Shown here piece by piece: positions 16,715 through 25,226 of a stretch of DNA of 64,000 nucleotides. Source of the stretch: Candidatus Flexifilum affinis (GTDB taxonomy: Bacteria; Chloroflexota; Anaerolineae; Aggregatilineales; Phototrophicaceae); NCBI GenBank assembly GCA_016713325.1, contig JADJPJ010000002.1, forward strand, positions 124,001-188,000, written 5' to 3'. The notes under the pieces are model-generated. The model saw nothing but the letters and a program-made list of their open reading frames with translations. It was not told the DNA's origin and made no database searches. The position numbers and the translations under genes are program-made. Position 1 is the first letter of the stretch; every line of letters starts with the position of its first letter.

Positions 16715-18592
16715 TTGCAGCTCCCTCTGTTTCAAGAGACCCACCCGACGGATTGGCGCGCCCTGGCGCGCTGCCGCGCCTCCGGCGTGGTCGCCATCGA
16801 CGTGGAAACCGAGACCCGCTGGCCGGGGGTCGGGCCGCGCATCGACTACGGCCTGAGCTATTCCGCCGACATCACCGTGATCGCCCTGGCCTGGGAGGAG
16901 GGCGGCGCGCTCCAGACGACCGCTATCGCCGCGCCCTTCGACGACCGCGTCCTTGCCTGGTTGGTCGATCTGTTCCGCACCGCCGAGTGGATCATCGCCC
17001 ACAACGCCGTCTTCGACATGCGCCAGCTCAGCCGTCTGACCGGCGGACTGCTGCCCGCGCACATCTGGGATACGCAGTCGATGGCCCGTCTGCTCTCGCC
17101 GAAGGTCGATGCCAGCTACAGCCTGCTCGCCGTGGCGCGCTCGCTGGGCATCCCCGTGCCGGAACAGCAGGCGGCCATGAAAGCGCAGCGCGGCAAGCTT
17201 CATCTCGTGCCGCTCGACTTGACCGTGCAGTATGCCCAGGATGACACGCGCCTGACCTACGCCATTTACCAGCGCCAGAAGCAGCTCCCGCACGACGCCG
17301 AACTGGTCGACTGGGAGTGCCGGTCGACGCTCGAGTACTGCCTGATGGCGGCACGCGGCATCCGATTGAACACCCCTTTCGTCCATCAGCGGCTGGAAAC
17401 CCTACGCGCCGAACGAGAAGTGGCCGCGGATCGCCTGCGCGCCGACGGCCTGCTGACGCCGGGCAGTTCCAAGGCGCGGGCGGAATACCTGTATCAGACT
17501 AAGGGGCTGCCTCTGCCCAAGTTTGACCCTAAATCGTGGCACTTCACCCGCGCCGGCCGCAAGCGCCTGACCTCGCAGCCCGGCATGCCCGTCCAGCTTT
17601 CCGACCTCAGCACCGGCTCGCACGTCATCGAGTCCTACCTGGAGGCGATGCCCGAAGACGGCCGCTTTGGTGAACCGCTGCGCGCGCTGTCGGCCTACCT
17701 GGAAGTTGACTGGTTGATCTCCGCGCTGGAAGGGCTGCTCGATCACGCCGCGACCGATGGCCGGCTGCACAGCCTGGTCACCACCGCTACCGAGTCCGGC
17801 CGGCGCGCCTCCAGCTACCCGCACATGCAGAACTGGAAGATGCCCGCCATGGCCGGCGTGGCCATCGGCGACGAGGGCTTCACGCTGGTGGAAATCGACT
17901 TCAGCAATGCCGAGAACGTGATGGCAGCCCTGATCAGCGGGGACGACAATCTGGCCGCGGCCTGCGCCGCCAAAGACTTCCACTCCACCATGGCGGTGCA
18001 GTACTTCGGCGAGACCTGGGGACAGGCCGACCCTGAGGAGCGCCGCCGCCTGCGCAACATGTCCAAGAAGATCACCTACGGCACGGCCTACGGCATGGGC
18101 GCCGAGCGCTTGGGGGAGAGCATCGGGGTCTCGACCGAGGAAGCCATGCGCCTGATCCGCGCCAAGGACCGTGCTTTCGCCAAAGTCACGGCCATGCGCA
18201 CGGCGGCGCAGAAGCAGGTCCGCGAGACCAGCCAGCTTCGACTGTGGACCGGCCGCCCCGTCGCCGTGCCAACTGCCTTCGTAGCCTGGAACTATCTCTG
18301 CCAGGGTGGGGTGAGCGAGGTGGTCAAGCGCGCCATCGTCGTTGTCTCGGAGACCTACCGGGCGCGCGGCATGCGTTCGCGGGTGGCGCTGGACATGCAT
18401 GACGCGCTGATTCTCGAAGTTGCGCACGATGAATGGGACGCGGCGCTGGCGTTGGCCGGCGATATCATGGCGCACATCACCCCGGAAGCCATGTCGCAGC
18501 GGACCCACCCCCCGATCCGCTGGGTAGCTCAGCCGAATCTCGACGAGAACCGCCACAAATGGGGCGCGGAGCAATGGCACTCCGACGGCTGA
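16715..18592 (+). CDS. Family A DNA polymerase with 3'-5' exonuclease domain
   Basis: 625-aa DNA polymerase I-type enzyme without the 5' nuclease domain of full-length PolA. Exonuclease motifs are intact: Asp29 and Glu31 in VAIDVETE, IIAHNAVFDMRQL, and YAQDDTRLTY. Polymerase motif A is VEIDFSNAENV (Asp395) in place of the usual DYSQIELR. Motif B is RNMSKKITYGTAYG (Arg447, Lys451). Motif C is DMHDALILEV (His562, Asp563) with Ala where HDE has Glu. The metal-binding aspartates are therefore present, but motif edges differ from housekeeping PolA. Start is TTG, immediately after an in-frame stop, with AGGGG upstream. It stands alone between catabolic clusters. Likely roles are repair, or it may be a remnant of a phage or plasmid. 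Confidence 0.9.
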   Translation: MQLPLFQETHPTDWRALARCRASGVVAIDVETETRWPGVGPRIDYGLSYSADITVIALAWEEGGALQTTAIAAPFDDRVLAWLVDLFRTAEWIIAHNAVFDMRQLSRLTGGLLPAHIWDTQSMARLLSPKVDASYSLLAVARSLGIPVPEQQAAMKAQRGKLHLVPLDLTVQYAQDDTRLTYAIYQRQKQLPHDAELVDWECRSTLEYCLMAARGIRLNTPFVHQRLETLRAEREVAADRLRADGLLTPGSSKARAEYLYQTKGLPLPKFDPKSWHFTRAGRKRLTSQPGMPVQLSDLSTGSHVIESYLEAMPEDGRFGEPLRALSAYLEVDWLISALEGLLDHAATDGRLHSLVTTATESGRRASSYPHMQNWKMPAMAGVAIGDEGFTLVEIDFSNAENVMAALISGDDNLAAACAAKDFHSTMAVQYFGETWGQADPEERRRLRNMSKKITYGTAYGMGAERLGESIGVSTEEAMRLIRAKDRAFAKVTAMRTAAQKQVRETSQLRLWTGRPVAVPTAFVAWNYLCQGGVSEVVKRAIVVVSETYRARGMRSRVALDMHDALILEVAHDEWDAALALAGDIMAHITPEAMSQRTHPPIRWVAQPNLDENRHKWGAEQWHSDG

Positions 18593-18615
18593 TCTCCCCG
18601 GCTTAAGAGCACTTC

Positions 18616-18653
18616 TTGCCCTCCCTTTGAAATGATAGTATCATATGATTACA
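18616..18653 (+). promoter_or_regulatory. Promoter with a TATGATTACA operator-like box before the SDR operon
   Basis: TTGCCC (18616-18621), 17-base spacer, TATCAT (18639-18644), overlapped by TATGATTACA (18644-18653). The box resembles TGTAATTACA at 23557 and TGTCATTACA on the minus strand at 32822, both also next to predicted -10 boxes. ATGATAGTATCAT here is in addition an imperfect palindrome. Confidence 0.5.
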
Positions 18654-18719
18654 AGTAGCTGCCGGCTGCTTCGGCGGTACAACTTCGAGTTGCTCCACTT
18701 CTTAAGAAAGATGACTCTC

Positions 18720-19490
18720 ATGTCAAACCTATTCGACTTAGCGGATCGTGTTGCAGTGGTGACCGGCGGCGGGCAAGGCATCGGGCGCGAAATCGTCCGC
18801 ACCCTGGCCAGGGCTGGCGCGCACATCGCGGTCGCCGAAAAGAACAAAGAAACGGCCGAAGACGCTGCTCAGGAAGTCGTCTCGCTGGGGCGTCACGCGG
18901 AGGCAATTCAGACCGACGTGCGCGATCACGACAGCGTCGAAGCCATGGTCGCGCAGGCGATCCAACGCTTCGGCAAGATCGACATCCTGGTCAACAACGC
19001 CGGCATCGCCCTCAACGTCCCGTCCGAGTCCTGCACCGTCGACGAGTGGAATCGCATCCTCGGCGTCAACCTGTTCGGCGCGATCTGGTGCTGCACTGCA
19101 GTCGGCCGCCATATGCTGGAGCGGGGTTCCGGCGCGATCGTCAACATCGCGTCCATGTCAGGCTCGATCGTCAACAAGCCGCAGCCGCAGGCCGGTTACA
19201 ACGTCTCCAAAGCGGGTGTGATCATGCTGACCAAATCGCTGGCCGCCGAGTGGGCGACCCGTGGCGTGCGCGTCAACAGTGTGTCGCCGGGCTATATCGG
19301 CACCGAACTGCTGAACCGGGGTCTGAAGGAATACCCGGACTGGGGCAAGGTCTGGTTCGAGATGACTCCGCAGGGGCGTCTGGGCAAGCCGAGCGATGTC
19401 GCCCACGCCGTCTGGTATCTGGCGTCTGACGCCGCCGAATATGCGACCGGCACCGACCTGATCATCGATGGCGGCTACACACTCTGGTGA
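18720..19490 (+). CDS. Short-chain dehydrogenase/reductase (SDR)
   Basis: 256-aa classical SDR, probably an NAD(P)-dependent polyol, sugar or sugar-acid dehydrogenase in the cytoplasm. The cofactor loop is VVTGGGQGIGRE (about residues 13-24), the NNAG motif is ILVNNAGIA, catalytic Ser lies in NIASMSGSIV, and Tyr and Lys in YNVSKAGV. VNSVSPGYIGTEL and the C-terminal GTDLIIDGGYTLW are also typical. The ATG at 18720 is chosen because AAGAAAG is nine bases upstream. Longer readings beginning at 18645 or 18711 add residues that are not SDR-like. It opens an operon with an MDR dehydrogenase, a shikimate-dehydrogenase-like enzyme and an aldolase. Confidence 0.92.
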   Translation: MSNLFDLADRVAVVTGGGQGIGREIVRTLARAGAHIAVAEKNKETAEDAAQEVVSLGRHAEAIQTDVRDHDSVEAMVAQAIQRFGKIDILVNNAGIALNVPSESCTVDEWNRILGVNLFGAIWCCTAVGRHMLERGSGAIVNIASMSGSIVNKPQPQAGYNVSKAGVIMLTKSLAAEWATRGVRVNSVSPGYIGTELLNRGLKEYPDWGKVWFEMTPQGRLGKPSDVAHAVWYLASDAAEYATGTDLIIDGGYTLW

Positions 19491-19545
19491 TCGCGCTTGC
19501 GCGCCCGTACTGCACTTTGATCACATAAAGACAGGACACCTAAAA

Positions 19546-20583
19546 ATGCTTGCTATTTCTGTCACCCGTCACGATCAGATTGACGTCGTTCAGGTTCCGA
19601 TCCCTGTTCCCGGCCCTTATCAAGCGCGTGTGCGCACTGAGGCGGCATGCCTGTGCAACATGACCGACCGGAAGCTGATCGAGGGGCACTTCCCCGGCGT
19701 CGAGCGTTATCCGCTGCTGCTGGGCCACGAGACCGTCGGGATCGTCGATGCCGTCGGTGAGAAGGTGCGTAGTTTCAAGGTGGGTGACCGCCTCGTCGGC
19801 GGCCTGCTGCTGGAGCCGACGGACCCGAGCTATGGGAGCGGGTGGGGCGGCTTCTCCGAATATACACTGGCCGGCGATCATCAGGCGATGGTCGAGGACG
19901 GCGTGGCCAATGAGGCAAGCGGCTGGTTCGAGGTCTACGAGATTATGCGCGTCGTGCCGCCGCAGTTCGCGGTGGAAGACGCCGTCATGCTCTGCACCTG
20001 GCGCGAAGTCTACGGCGCGTTCGGCGATTTTTCGCTGAAGTCAGGCGACAACGTCCTGATCTACGGCGCCGGTCCCGTTGGGCTGAGCTTTGCCAAATTC
20101 GGCCGCCTGCTTGGGCTGGGCGATATCTATGTGGTCGACCTCTATCCGCATAAACGCGAGAAAGCCGTGGCCATGGGCGCGACGGCGGCCTTTGCGCCGG
20201 ACGACTCCGCGCTGCAGGATCTGCTGCATGCACGGCGCGGCACCTTCGACGCCGTGATCGACGCCGTGGGCATGGAATCCATCATCAATGGGGCGCTGCC
20301 TCTGGTCAAGCTGGGCGGGTCGATCTGCGTCTACGGCGTCATCGACACGCCATCGATCCGGCTGGACAAGGCGACCGGTCCCTACAACTTCAACTTGTTG
20401 ATCCATCAGTGGCCGACGCGCAAGCGCGAGCATGACGCTCAGGAACCACTGCTGGACTGGATCGCGGCCGGCCAGCTGAGCTATCGCGAATTCATTTCGC
20501 GAGAGTTTCCCATCACGCAGATCGCCGAAGCGTACCATTGGTCCCAGGAGACCAGGGCCATCAAGACGCTGCTGCGCTATTGA
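19546..20583 (+). CDS. MDR-family alcohol/polyol dehydrogenase-like protein
   Basis: 345-aa medium-chain dehydrogenase. The N-terminal GroES-like domain has CLCNMTDRKLIEG and LLLGHETVGIV (residues about 35-75, with the zinc-binding His-Glu). The structural-zinc cysteine quartet of many family members is missing. The Rossmann domain has IYGAGPVGLSFAKFGRLLG (about 170-190) and VVDLYPHKREKA. This points to an NAD(P)-dependent oxidoreductase acting on a sugar, polyol or sugar acid. ATG at 19546 follows ACAGGACACC and fits the family start; the 26 extra codons upstream do not. It stands 55 bases after the SDR gene in the same operon. Confidence 0.85.
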   Translation: MLAISVTRHDQIDVVQVPIPVPGPYQARVRTEAACLCNMTDRKLIEGHFPGVERYPLLLGHETVGIVDAVGEKVRSFKVGDRLVGGLLLEPTDPSYGSGWGGFSEYTLAGDHQAMVEDGVANEASGWFEVYEIMRVVPPQFAVEDAVMLCTWREVYGAFGDFSLKSGDNVLIYGAGPVGLSFAKFGRLLGLGDIYVVDLYPHKREKAVAMGATAAFAPDDSALQDLLHARRGTFDAVIDAVGMESIINGALPLVKLGGSICVYGVIDTPSIRLDKATGPYNFNLLIHQWPTRKREHDAQEPLLDWIAAGQLSYREFISREFPITQIAEAYHWSQETRAIKTLLRY

Positions 20584-20779
20584 GCAATGGGGTGAGAAAG
20601 ATGAGCCAAGAGAGATGAGGAATGAGGATCGGACAGTGGCGTCAAGGCCTTGAAGAGCCTTCACTCCATGCCCTCCCACGACGTGTTTCCCTCATCTCTC
20701 ATTCCTTCTTTTTTCCCAGAGAACATCCTCGCTGCCCGTTCAATTATTGGCAGCCGTTGAAGAGAGGCGGTTTCCACGT
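20584..20779 (+). other. Non-coding gap with inverted repeat and T-rich stretch
   Basis: GAGAGATGAGG (20610-20620) can pair with CCTCATCTCTC (20690-20700). The palindrome TCAAGGCCTTGA (20642-20653) lies between them, and a T-rich run (ATTCCTTCTTTTTT) follows. It could be a partial terminator or attenuator within the operon. No coding potential was seen. Confidence 0.35.
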
Positions 20780-21733
20780 ATGGCATCAACTGAAGCTCTG
20801 ATTACACGGTCTGTGCCCACCATGTACTTCGTGGGGGTGACAACCGGCAAGTCCTCGATCATGAAGGTCTTTCCCAAGTGGTCCGATGTCCTCGGCATCG
20901 GCGCGCACATCGTCGGCTACGACTGCCCCATGCATGCCCCGGCGGAGGATTACCTCGCCATCGTTCGCCACATCAAGAGCGATCCGCTTTCCATGGGCGC
21001 GCTGGTGACCACCCACAAGATCGACCTTCTGACGGCGACGCGCTCGGAATTCGCCTTTCTCGATCCCTACGCGCTGTTGTGCGGCGAGATCTCCAGCATC
21101 TCCAAGCGCGACGGACTGCTCCGCGGCCACGCCAAAGACCCGATTACCTCCGGGCTGTCCTGGGAAGCCTTTGTGCCCCCTGGCCACTGGGGCAAGACCG
21201 GCGGCCACGTCCTGTGCCTGGGCGCGGGCGGCTCGGCGGTCGCCATCAGCGCCTATGTCGCCGGCCGCAAGGAGGCCGCCGACCGTCCGAAGAAGTTCAT
21301 CGCCGTCAATCGCTCGCAGGGCCGTCTGGATACCCTGCGTGAGGTCGTTGCCCAGCTCCATACCGACATCGAGTTCGAGTACATTCTGAACGAAGATCCG
21401 GCGGTCAATGACCAGATCATGGCCGCGCTGCCCCCGGGATCGATGGTCATCAACGCGACAGGCATGGGCAAAGACCGCCCCGGCTCGCCGGTGACCGACA
21501 ACGGCGTCTGGCCGCAAGATGGGCTGGTCTGGGAACTCAACTACCGCGGCGAACTGGATTTCATGCACCAGGCGGAACGCTGCGCTGCGCAATACCATCT
21601 GACGATCGAGGACGGTTGGGTATACTTTCTGCATGGCTGGACGCAGGTCGTCGCGGAAGTGTTCGACGTCGATCTGACGCCCGAGCTGTTCGCCAAACTC
21701 GACGAGGCCGCGTCCGAACTTCGTCCGAAATAG
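20780..21733 (+). CDS. Shikimate-dehydrogenase-like oxidoreductase
   Basis: 317-aa protein with the AroE fold. The substrate domain has MGALVTTHKIDLL, equivalent to the catalytic-Lys VT.PxK motif, and GHAKDPITSGLSW, which supplies the likely catalytic Asp. The nucleotide domain has HVLCLGAGGSAVAISAYVAGRK (about residues 145-166) and MVINATGMGKDRPGSP. It is longer than AroE (about 270 aa), and genomic context is sugar catabolism rather than aromatic biosynthesis. A quinate/shikimate-like or unknown hydroxy-acid substrate is therefore more likely than true AroE. Start is the ATG at 20780 with AGAGAGGCGG upstream; an earlier start gives an unconserved extension. The aldolase gene follows by 26 bases. 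Confidence 0.8.
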   Translation: MASTEALITRSVPTMYFVGVTTGKSSIMKVFPKWSDVLGIGAHIVGYDCPMHAPAEDYLAIVRHIKSDPLSMGALVTTHKIDLLTATRSEFAFLDPYALLCGEISSISKRDGLLRGHAKDPITSGLSWEAFVPPGHWGKTGGHVLCLGAGGSAVAISAYVAGRKEAADRPKKFIAVNRSQGRLDTLREVVAQLHTDIEFEYILNEDPAVNDQIMAALPPGSMVINATGMGKDRPGSPVTDNGVWPQDGLVWELNYRGELDFMHQAERCAAQYHLTIEDGWVYFLHGWTQVVAEVFDVDLTPELFAKLDEAASELRPK

Positions 21734-21759
21734 CGCACTGCATCCCGGAAAGGACCATC

Positions 21760-22434
21760 ATGGCACGATTCGACCGGCTCACGGTCTATAACACGCTTCT
21801 TCAGGATGGCATGCTGCCGCTCTTCTACCACAGCAAGCAGGAGACGGCGCGGGCGATCACGGCTGCGCTGGCCGAAGGCGGCAGCCGCGCTCTGGAATTT
21901 ACCAATCGCGGCGATTTCGCCCTCGAAGTGTTCGCCGATCTGGTGAAGTACTGCGCCACGGCATTTCCCAAGATGATCGTCGGCGTCGGCTCGGTCGAGG
22001 ACGCGGCCACAGCGGCGCTGTTCATCGCCCATGGCGCCAATTTCGTCGTCGGCCCCACATTCGATGAGCCGACCGCCCGGCTGTGCAACAAGCGCAAAAT
22101 CGCCTACATGCCCGGATGCGGCACGCTCAATGAGATCGCCACCGCCGAAGAGATGGGTGTCGAGATTGTGAAAGTGTTCCCCGGGTCGGCCGCCGGGGGT
22201 CCCGGTTTTATCAAGGACGTCCTGGCGCCCCGCCCCTGGAGTCGGCTGATGCCGACCGGCGGTGTGACGCCCGAAGAGGACAACCTGCGCACCTGGTTCG
22301 AGGCCGGCGTGGCCTGCGTGGGCATGGGCAGTCGGTTGATCCGCAGTGACTGGATCGGCGCCGGCAACTATGAGGCCATGGCCGCGCTGACTCGCACGAC
22401 GCTGGAGGCGATCGCCCGAATCAGGTCGCATTGA
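21760..22434 (+). CDS. KDPG/KHG-type aldolase (Eda family)
   Basis: 224-aa class I aldolase that cleaves 2-keto-3-deoxy sugar acids to pyruvate and an aldehyde. Family motifs are GMLPLFYH at the first strand, ALEFTNRGDF with the catalytic Glu, PKMIVGVGSV, YMPGCGT, EIVKVFPGSAAGG with the Schiff-base Lys (near residue 138), and LMPTGGVTPEE for the phosphate/carboxylate loop. Arg in TNRG is kept, but the usual TRT becomes TNR. ATG at 21760 follows GGAAAGGACC; an earlier start would overlap the upstream gene. Together with lactonase and dehydrogenases in the region it suggests an Entner-Doudoroff-like route for an uncommon sugar acid. Confidence 0.9.
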   Translation: MARFDRLTVYNTLLQDGMLPLFYHSKQETARAITAALAEGGSRALEFTNRGDFALEVFADLVKYCATAFPKMIVGVGSVEDAATAALFIAHGANFVVGPTFDEPTARLCNKRKIAYMPGCGTLNEIATAEEMGVEIVKVFPGSAAGGPGFIKDVLAPRPWSRLMPTGGVTPEEDNLRTWFEAGVACVGMGSRLIRSDWIGAGNYEAMAALTRTTLEAIARIRSH

Positions 22435-22476
22435 GACGTGTGCGCCGGGTGATATCGGGCGCCAGCGGAGTGACAG

Positions 22477-22502
22477 GGTTATGCTATACTAAAAGCATAA
22501 CC
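22477..22502 (+). promoter_or_regulatory. Inverted repeat around the -10 box of the GntR regulator gene
   Basis: Perfect arms GGTTATGC (22477-22484) and GCATAACC (22495-22502) flank TATACTAAAA. The loop contains a good -10 box (TATACT, 22485-22490). The position is typical of an autoregulatory operator. Confidence 0.5.
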
Positions 22503-22594
22503 TCGCTGAGTTCCTTGTGGCGGCGGTATCACCCAGACCTTACATTGGAAGAACGCTGGCAGGATGCCGCTCTTTGGGCATTAGGCATAGTTCT

Positions 22595-23407
22595 ATGAGC
22601 ACGTTGATCGACCTAGACAGTCACATCCCTTACTACGTTCAGGTCAAGGACGTCTTGCGCGGACGTATGAAGGACGGTACCTGGGGTCCAGGCGATCGTC
22701 TTCCCAGCGAAGCCGAGCTGTGCGCGATGTTCAACGTTAGCCGCACGGTCATTCGCCAGGCCCTCCAGGACCTGATCCACGAGGGGCTGATCAAACGGCG
22801 CAAAGGCAAGGGGAGTTTCGTCGCTGCGGGCAAGATCAACGAGCAGCTTTTCCAGAAACTCACCGGCTTTTATCAGGACATGGTGGAGCAGGGGCTGGAG
22901 CCGGTCACCACGGTCCTGCATCAGCATGTCGTCCCTGCCAGCTCCGAAGTCGCCGCCCGCCTGGAACTGGAGCCAGAGACGCAAGTGCTGGAGATTGTCC
23001 GCCTGCGCTCCGTGCAGAGTATGCCGATCGTACTGGTCACCACCTATCTGCCGTACGCGCTGGCCCCCAACCTGCTCACCCAGAATCTCACCAATCAGTC
23101 GCTCTACGCACTGCTCGAGGCCCGCTATCAGCTCTACATTGCCCGCGGGCGCAGGACCATTCAAGCCGTTCTGGCCGAAGGCCAGGAGGCGAAGCTCCTG
23201 GAAGTGAGCAAGGGCGCGCCGCTCTTCCGCCTCGACAGCACCAGCTACCTGACGGACGGGACGCCGGTCGAATACTACTACGCTTATCATCGGGGCGATC
23301 GTTCCCAATTCGAAGTCGAGCTGATCCGCACGCGCGAACAGGCCGTTCCCTTCGAGGTCGTGCTCGACTTGCCCCCCAGCAACCGGATTTCTACCCGCAT
23401 CAAGTAG
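22595..23407 (+). CDS. GntR-family transcriptional regulator, HutC/UTRA subfamily
   Basis: 270-aa repressor-type regulator. Residues about 10-75 form the winged helix-turn-helix (LRGRMKDGTWGPGDRLPSE, then FNVSRTVIRQALQDLIHEG and RRKGKGSFVA). The UTRA effector domain (about 90-260) has VLEIVRLRSV, TTYLPYALAP, RGRRTIQAVLA and the terminal TPVEYYYAYHRGDRSQFEVEL typical of HutC proteins that sense small sugar or acid ligands. The start ATG at 22595 is placed by alignment of the usual IPYYVQ opening and has only a weak ribosome site. An inverted repeat lies over its promoter. It is the only regulator gene seen in the catabolic region and is the natural candidate for controlling it. Confidence 0.92.
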   Translation: MSTLIDLDSHIPYYVQVKDVLRGRMKDGTWGPGDRLPSEAELCAMFNVSRTVIRQALQDLIHEGLIKRRKGKGSFVAAGKINEQLFQKLTGFYQDMVEQGLEPVTTVLHQHVVPASSEVAARLELEPETQVLEIVRLRSVQSMPIVLVTTYLPYALAPNLLTQNLTNQSLYALLEARYQLYIARGRRTIQAVLAEGQEAKLLEVSKGAPLFRLDSTSYLTDGTPVEYYYAYHRGDRSQFEVELIRTREQAVPFEVVLDLPPSNRISTRIK

Positions 23408-23540
23408 CGCAGCGCTCCGACGCATCGATCGGTCTGTGGCTTCTTCTTCTGTGCACCCTAGGCGCAACAGCCCCGGTGTGCACTTGTTTCACATTCGCAC
23501 ATGGCCTGAGGCTGTGGTTTGTGAGAACGCCAAACGCGAG

Positions 23541-23566
23541 TATAATCATGATATGATGTAATTACA
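23541..23566 (+). promoter_or_regulatory. Promoter -10 box with TGTAATTACA operator before the cPGI operon
   Basis: Perfect TATAAT (23541-23546). A poor -35 (TTTGTG, 23518-23523) suggests an activator or an extended element. The perfect palindrome TGTAATTACA (23557-23566) begins 10 bases after the -10 box, over the likely start of transcription. Confidence 0.55.
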
Positions 23567-23650
23567 GGTGCAGCGCCGGGTCGTCCAGCCCAGCACCCGC
23601 CGACATGGAAAGAATTATTCGGACGTCGAAAACCTGCCTAAGGACAAATC

Positions 23651-24241
23651 GTGAGAAAACTACCTTTCACCTTCGCGCTGCCGTTTGGCGCCAATAAACC
23701 CTCCGAGTGCGATAGCTATATCGTTCGCCGTCTGTCGTCCATGCAGGGTCAGTACCTGGATCAGCACGCCTACAAGACAATGCTCGCCGCCGACGACCGG
23801 GTCCTCTATGAAGTCTACGAATTGACCGTCCCCCCGGAAGCCGGCGAGCTTCTGCACGGTCTGTCGGTTCTGCATCCCGGCAAGGTCGGGTCCGAGTACT
23901 TCATGACCAAGGGACACTTTCATAGCGTGCTGGAGACCGGCGAGGTTTACTACTGCATGAATGGCACGGGCATGCTGGTCATGGAGACGCCGGAAGGCGA
24001 GGCCACCGTCATCGAAATGGCGGCCGGCAGGGTGGTCTATGTGCCCCCGCGCTGGGCGCACCGCTCGGTCAATACCAGCGCCACCGAGGATCTCATCACC
24101 TTTTTCATCTACCCCGGCAATGCGGGACACAACTACCAGACTATTGAGGAGAAGGGGTTCCGCAAACTGGTGGTCGAGCAGGACGGCGGCCCATCCGTGA
24201 TCGACAACCCCCGGTGGCAGGTCGCTGCCAGGGAGGCATGA
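23651..24241 (+). CDS. Cupin-type glucose-6-phosphate isomerase family protein
   Basis: 196-aa single-domain cupin related to the metal-dependent phosphoglucose isomerase of archaea, unrelated to the usual PGI. The signature FMTKGHFHSVLETGEVYYCMNGTG (about residues 84-107) provides two His and a Glu metal ligands. YVPPRWAHRSVN supplies the last His. Reaction: interconversion of aldose and ketose phosphates, classically glucose 6-phosphate and fructose 6-phosphate. In this operon another sugar phosphate is possible. AAGGAC lies before the ATG. It begins the operon that continues with hydroxyacid dehydrogenase, lactonase, alcohol dehydrogenase and xylulokinase. Confidence 0.88.
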   Translation: MRKLPFTFALPFGANKPSECDSYIVRRLSSMQGQYLDQHAYKTMLAADDRVLYEVYELTVPPEAGELLHGLSVLHPGKVGSEYFMTKGHFHSVLETGEVYYCMNGTGMLVMETPEGEATVIEMAAGRVVYVPPRWAHRSVNTSATEDLITFFIYPGNAGHNYQTIEEKGFRKLVVEQDGGPSVIDNPRWQVAAREA

Positions 24242-25224
24242 TGGCACCGGATTTGAAGACCTATACAGTGCTGGTCACGCCGACCTCCTACGGCAAGCAC
24301 GACGCGCGTCTGAAGCAAATACTGGCGGACACTTTCGGCTCGGTCGTCTACAACCCGACGGCGCGGCCGCTGACCTCCGTCGAGGTGCGCGACCTGCTCC
24401 CTGGCTGCGACGGTTTCATTGCCGGCCTCGACGCGATCGACCGCCATGCGCTGGAAGGCGCGGACCGGCTGAAGGTCATCGCCCGCTATGGCGTCGGCGT
24501 CGAGAAGGTCGACCTCAAAGCCGCCAAAGAGAAGGGCATCTGTGTCACCAATACGCCGAGTGCCAACTCCAACTCCGTCGCCGAACTGACCCTCGGGCTG
24601 CTCCTGTCGCTCGCCAGCCTGATTCCGGCCGCTTCCGCCGCGACTCGCGCGGGCGAATGGCCTCGGCTGTCCGGCGTTTCGCTGGAGGGCAAAGTGGTCG
24701 GCCTGCTCGGCCTGGGCAGCATCGGCAAAGCGGTGGCGCGCCGCGTCCAGGCCTTTGACTGCAAGGTGATGGCTTACGATCCCTATGCCAGCCCGGCGGC
24801 CGCCGAAGCGCTCGGCGTCGAACTGACGACGCTGGAGGCGGTGGTGGAAGCGGCCGATTTCGTCTCTCTCCACCTCCCCGTCACGCCAGAGACGCGCGGC
24901 ATGGTCGATGGGGCGTTCCTGTCCCGCATGAAGCGCGGGGGTTTCCTGATCAACACCGCGCGCGGTGAGCTGATCGATGAGACGGCTCTGCTGGCGGCGC
25001 TGCAATCGGGCCACCTGGCCGGCGCAGCGCTCGACTGTTTTGCCGTCGAGCCGCCCGGCGCGAACAACCCACTGCTTCAGCTTCCGAATGTGATCGCCAC
25101 CCCGCACGCCGGGGCGCACACCGATGGCGCCATCAACGCCATGGGCTGGGGCGCGCTGGAGAACTGCCTGGCGGTGCTGCGTGGCGAGCCGGCCCTCAAC
25201 CCGGTCAACCTGGGCGGAAGCTGA
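24241..25224 (+). CDS. D-isomer-specific 2-hydroxyacid dehydrogenase (phosphoglycerate-dehydrogenase-like)
   Basis: 327-aa NAD(P)-dependent 2-hydroxyacid dehydrogenase. The nucleotide loop is GLLGLGSIGKAVARRV (about residues 155-170). Catalytic residues are Arg in INTARGELID, Glu in DCFAVEPPG and His in TPHAGAHTDGAI. The N-terminal domain has VIARYGVGVEKVD. It lacks the C-terminal ACT domain of serine-pathway SerA, so a sugar-acid reductase or dehydrogenase role is at least as likely. Its start overlaps the preceding stop; ATG at 24238 or 24241 both fit GGGAGG. The lactonase gene begins two bases after its stop. Confidence 0.88.
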   Translation: MAPDLKTYTVLVTPTSYGKHDARLKQILADTFGSVVYNPTARPLTSVEVRDLLPGCDGFIAGLDAIDRHALEGADRLKVIARYGVGVEKVDLKAAKEKGICVTNTPSANSNSVAELTLGLLLSLASLIPAASAATRAGEWPRLSGVSLEGKVVGLLGLGSIGKAVARRVQAFDCKVMAYDPYASPAAAEALGVELTTLEAVVEAADFVSLHLPVTPETRGMVDGAFLSRMKRGGFLINTARGELIDETALLAALQSGHLAGAALDCFAVEPPGANNPLLQLPNVIATPHAGAHTDGAINAMGWGALENCLAVLRGEPALNPVNLGGS

Positions 25225-25226
25225 TC

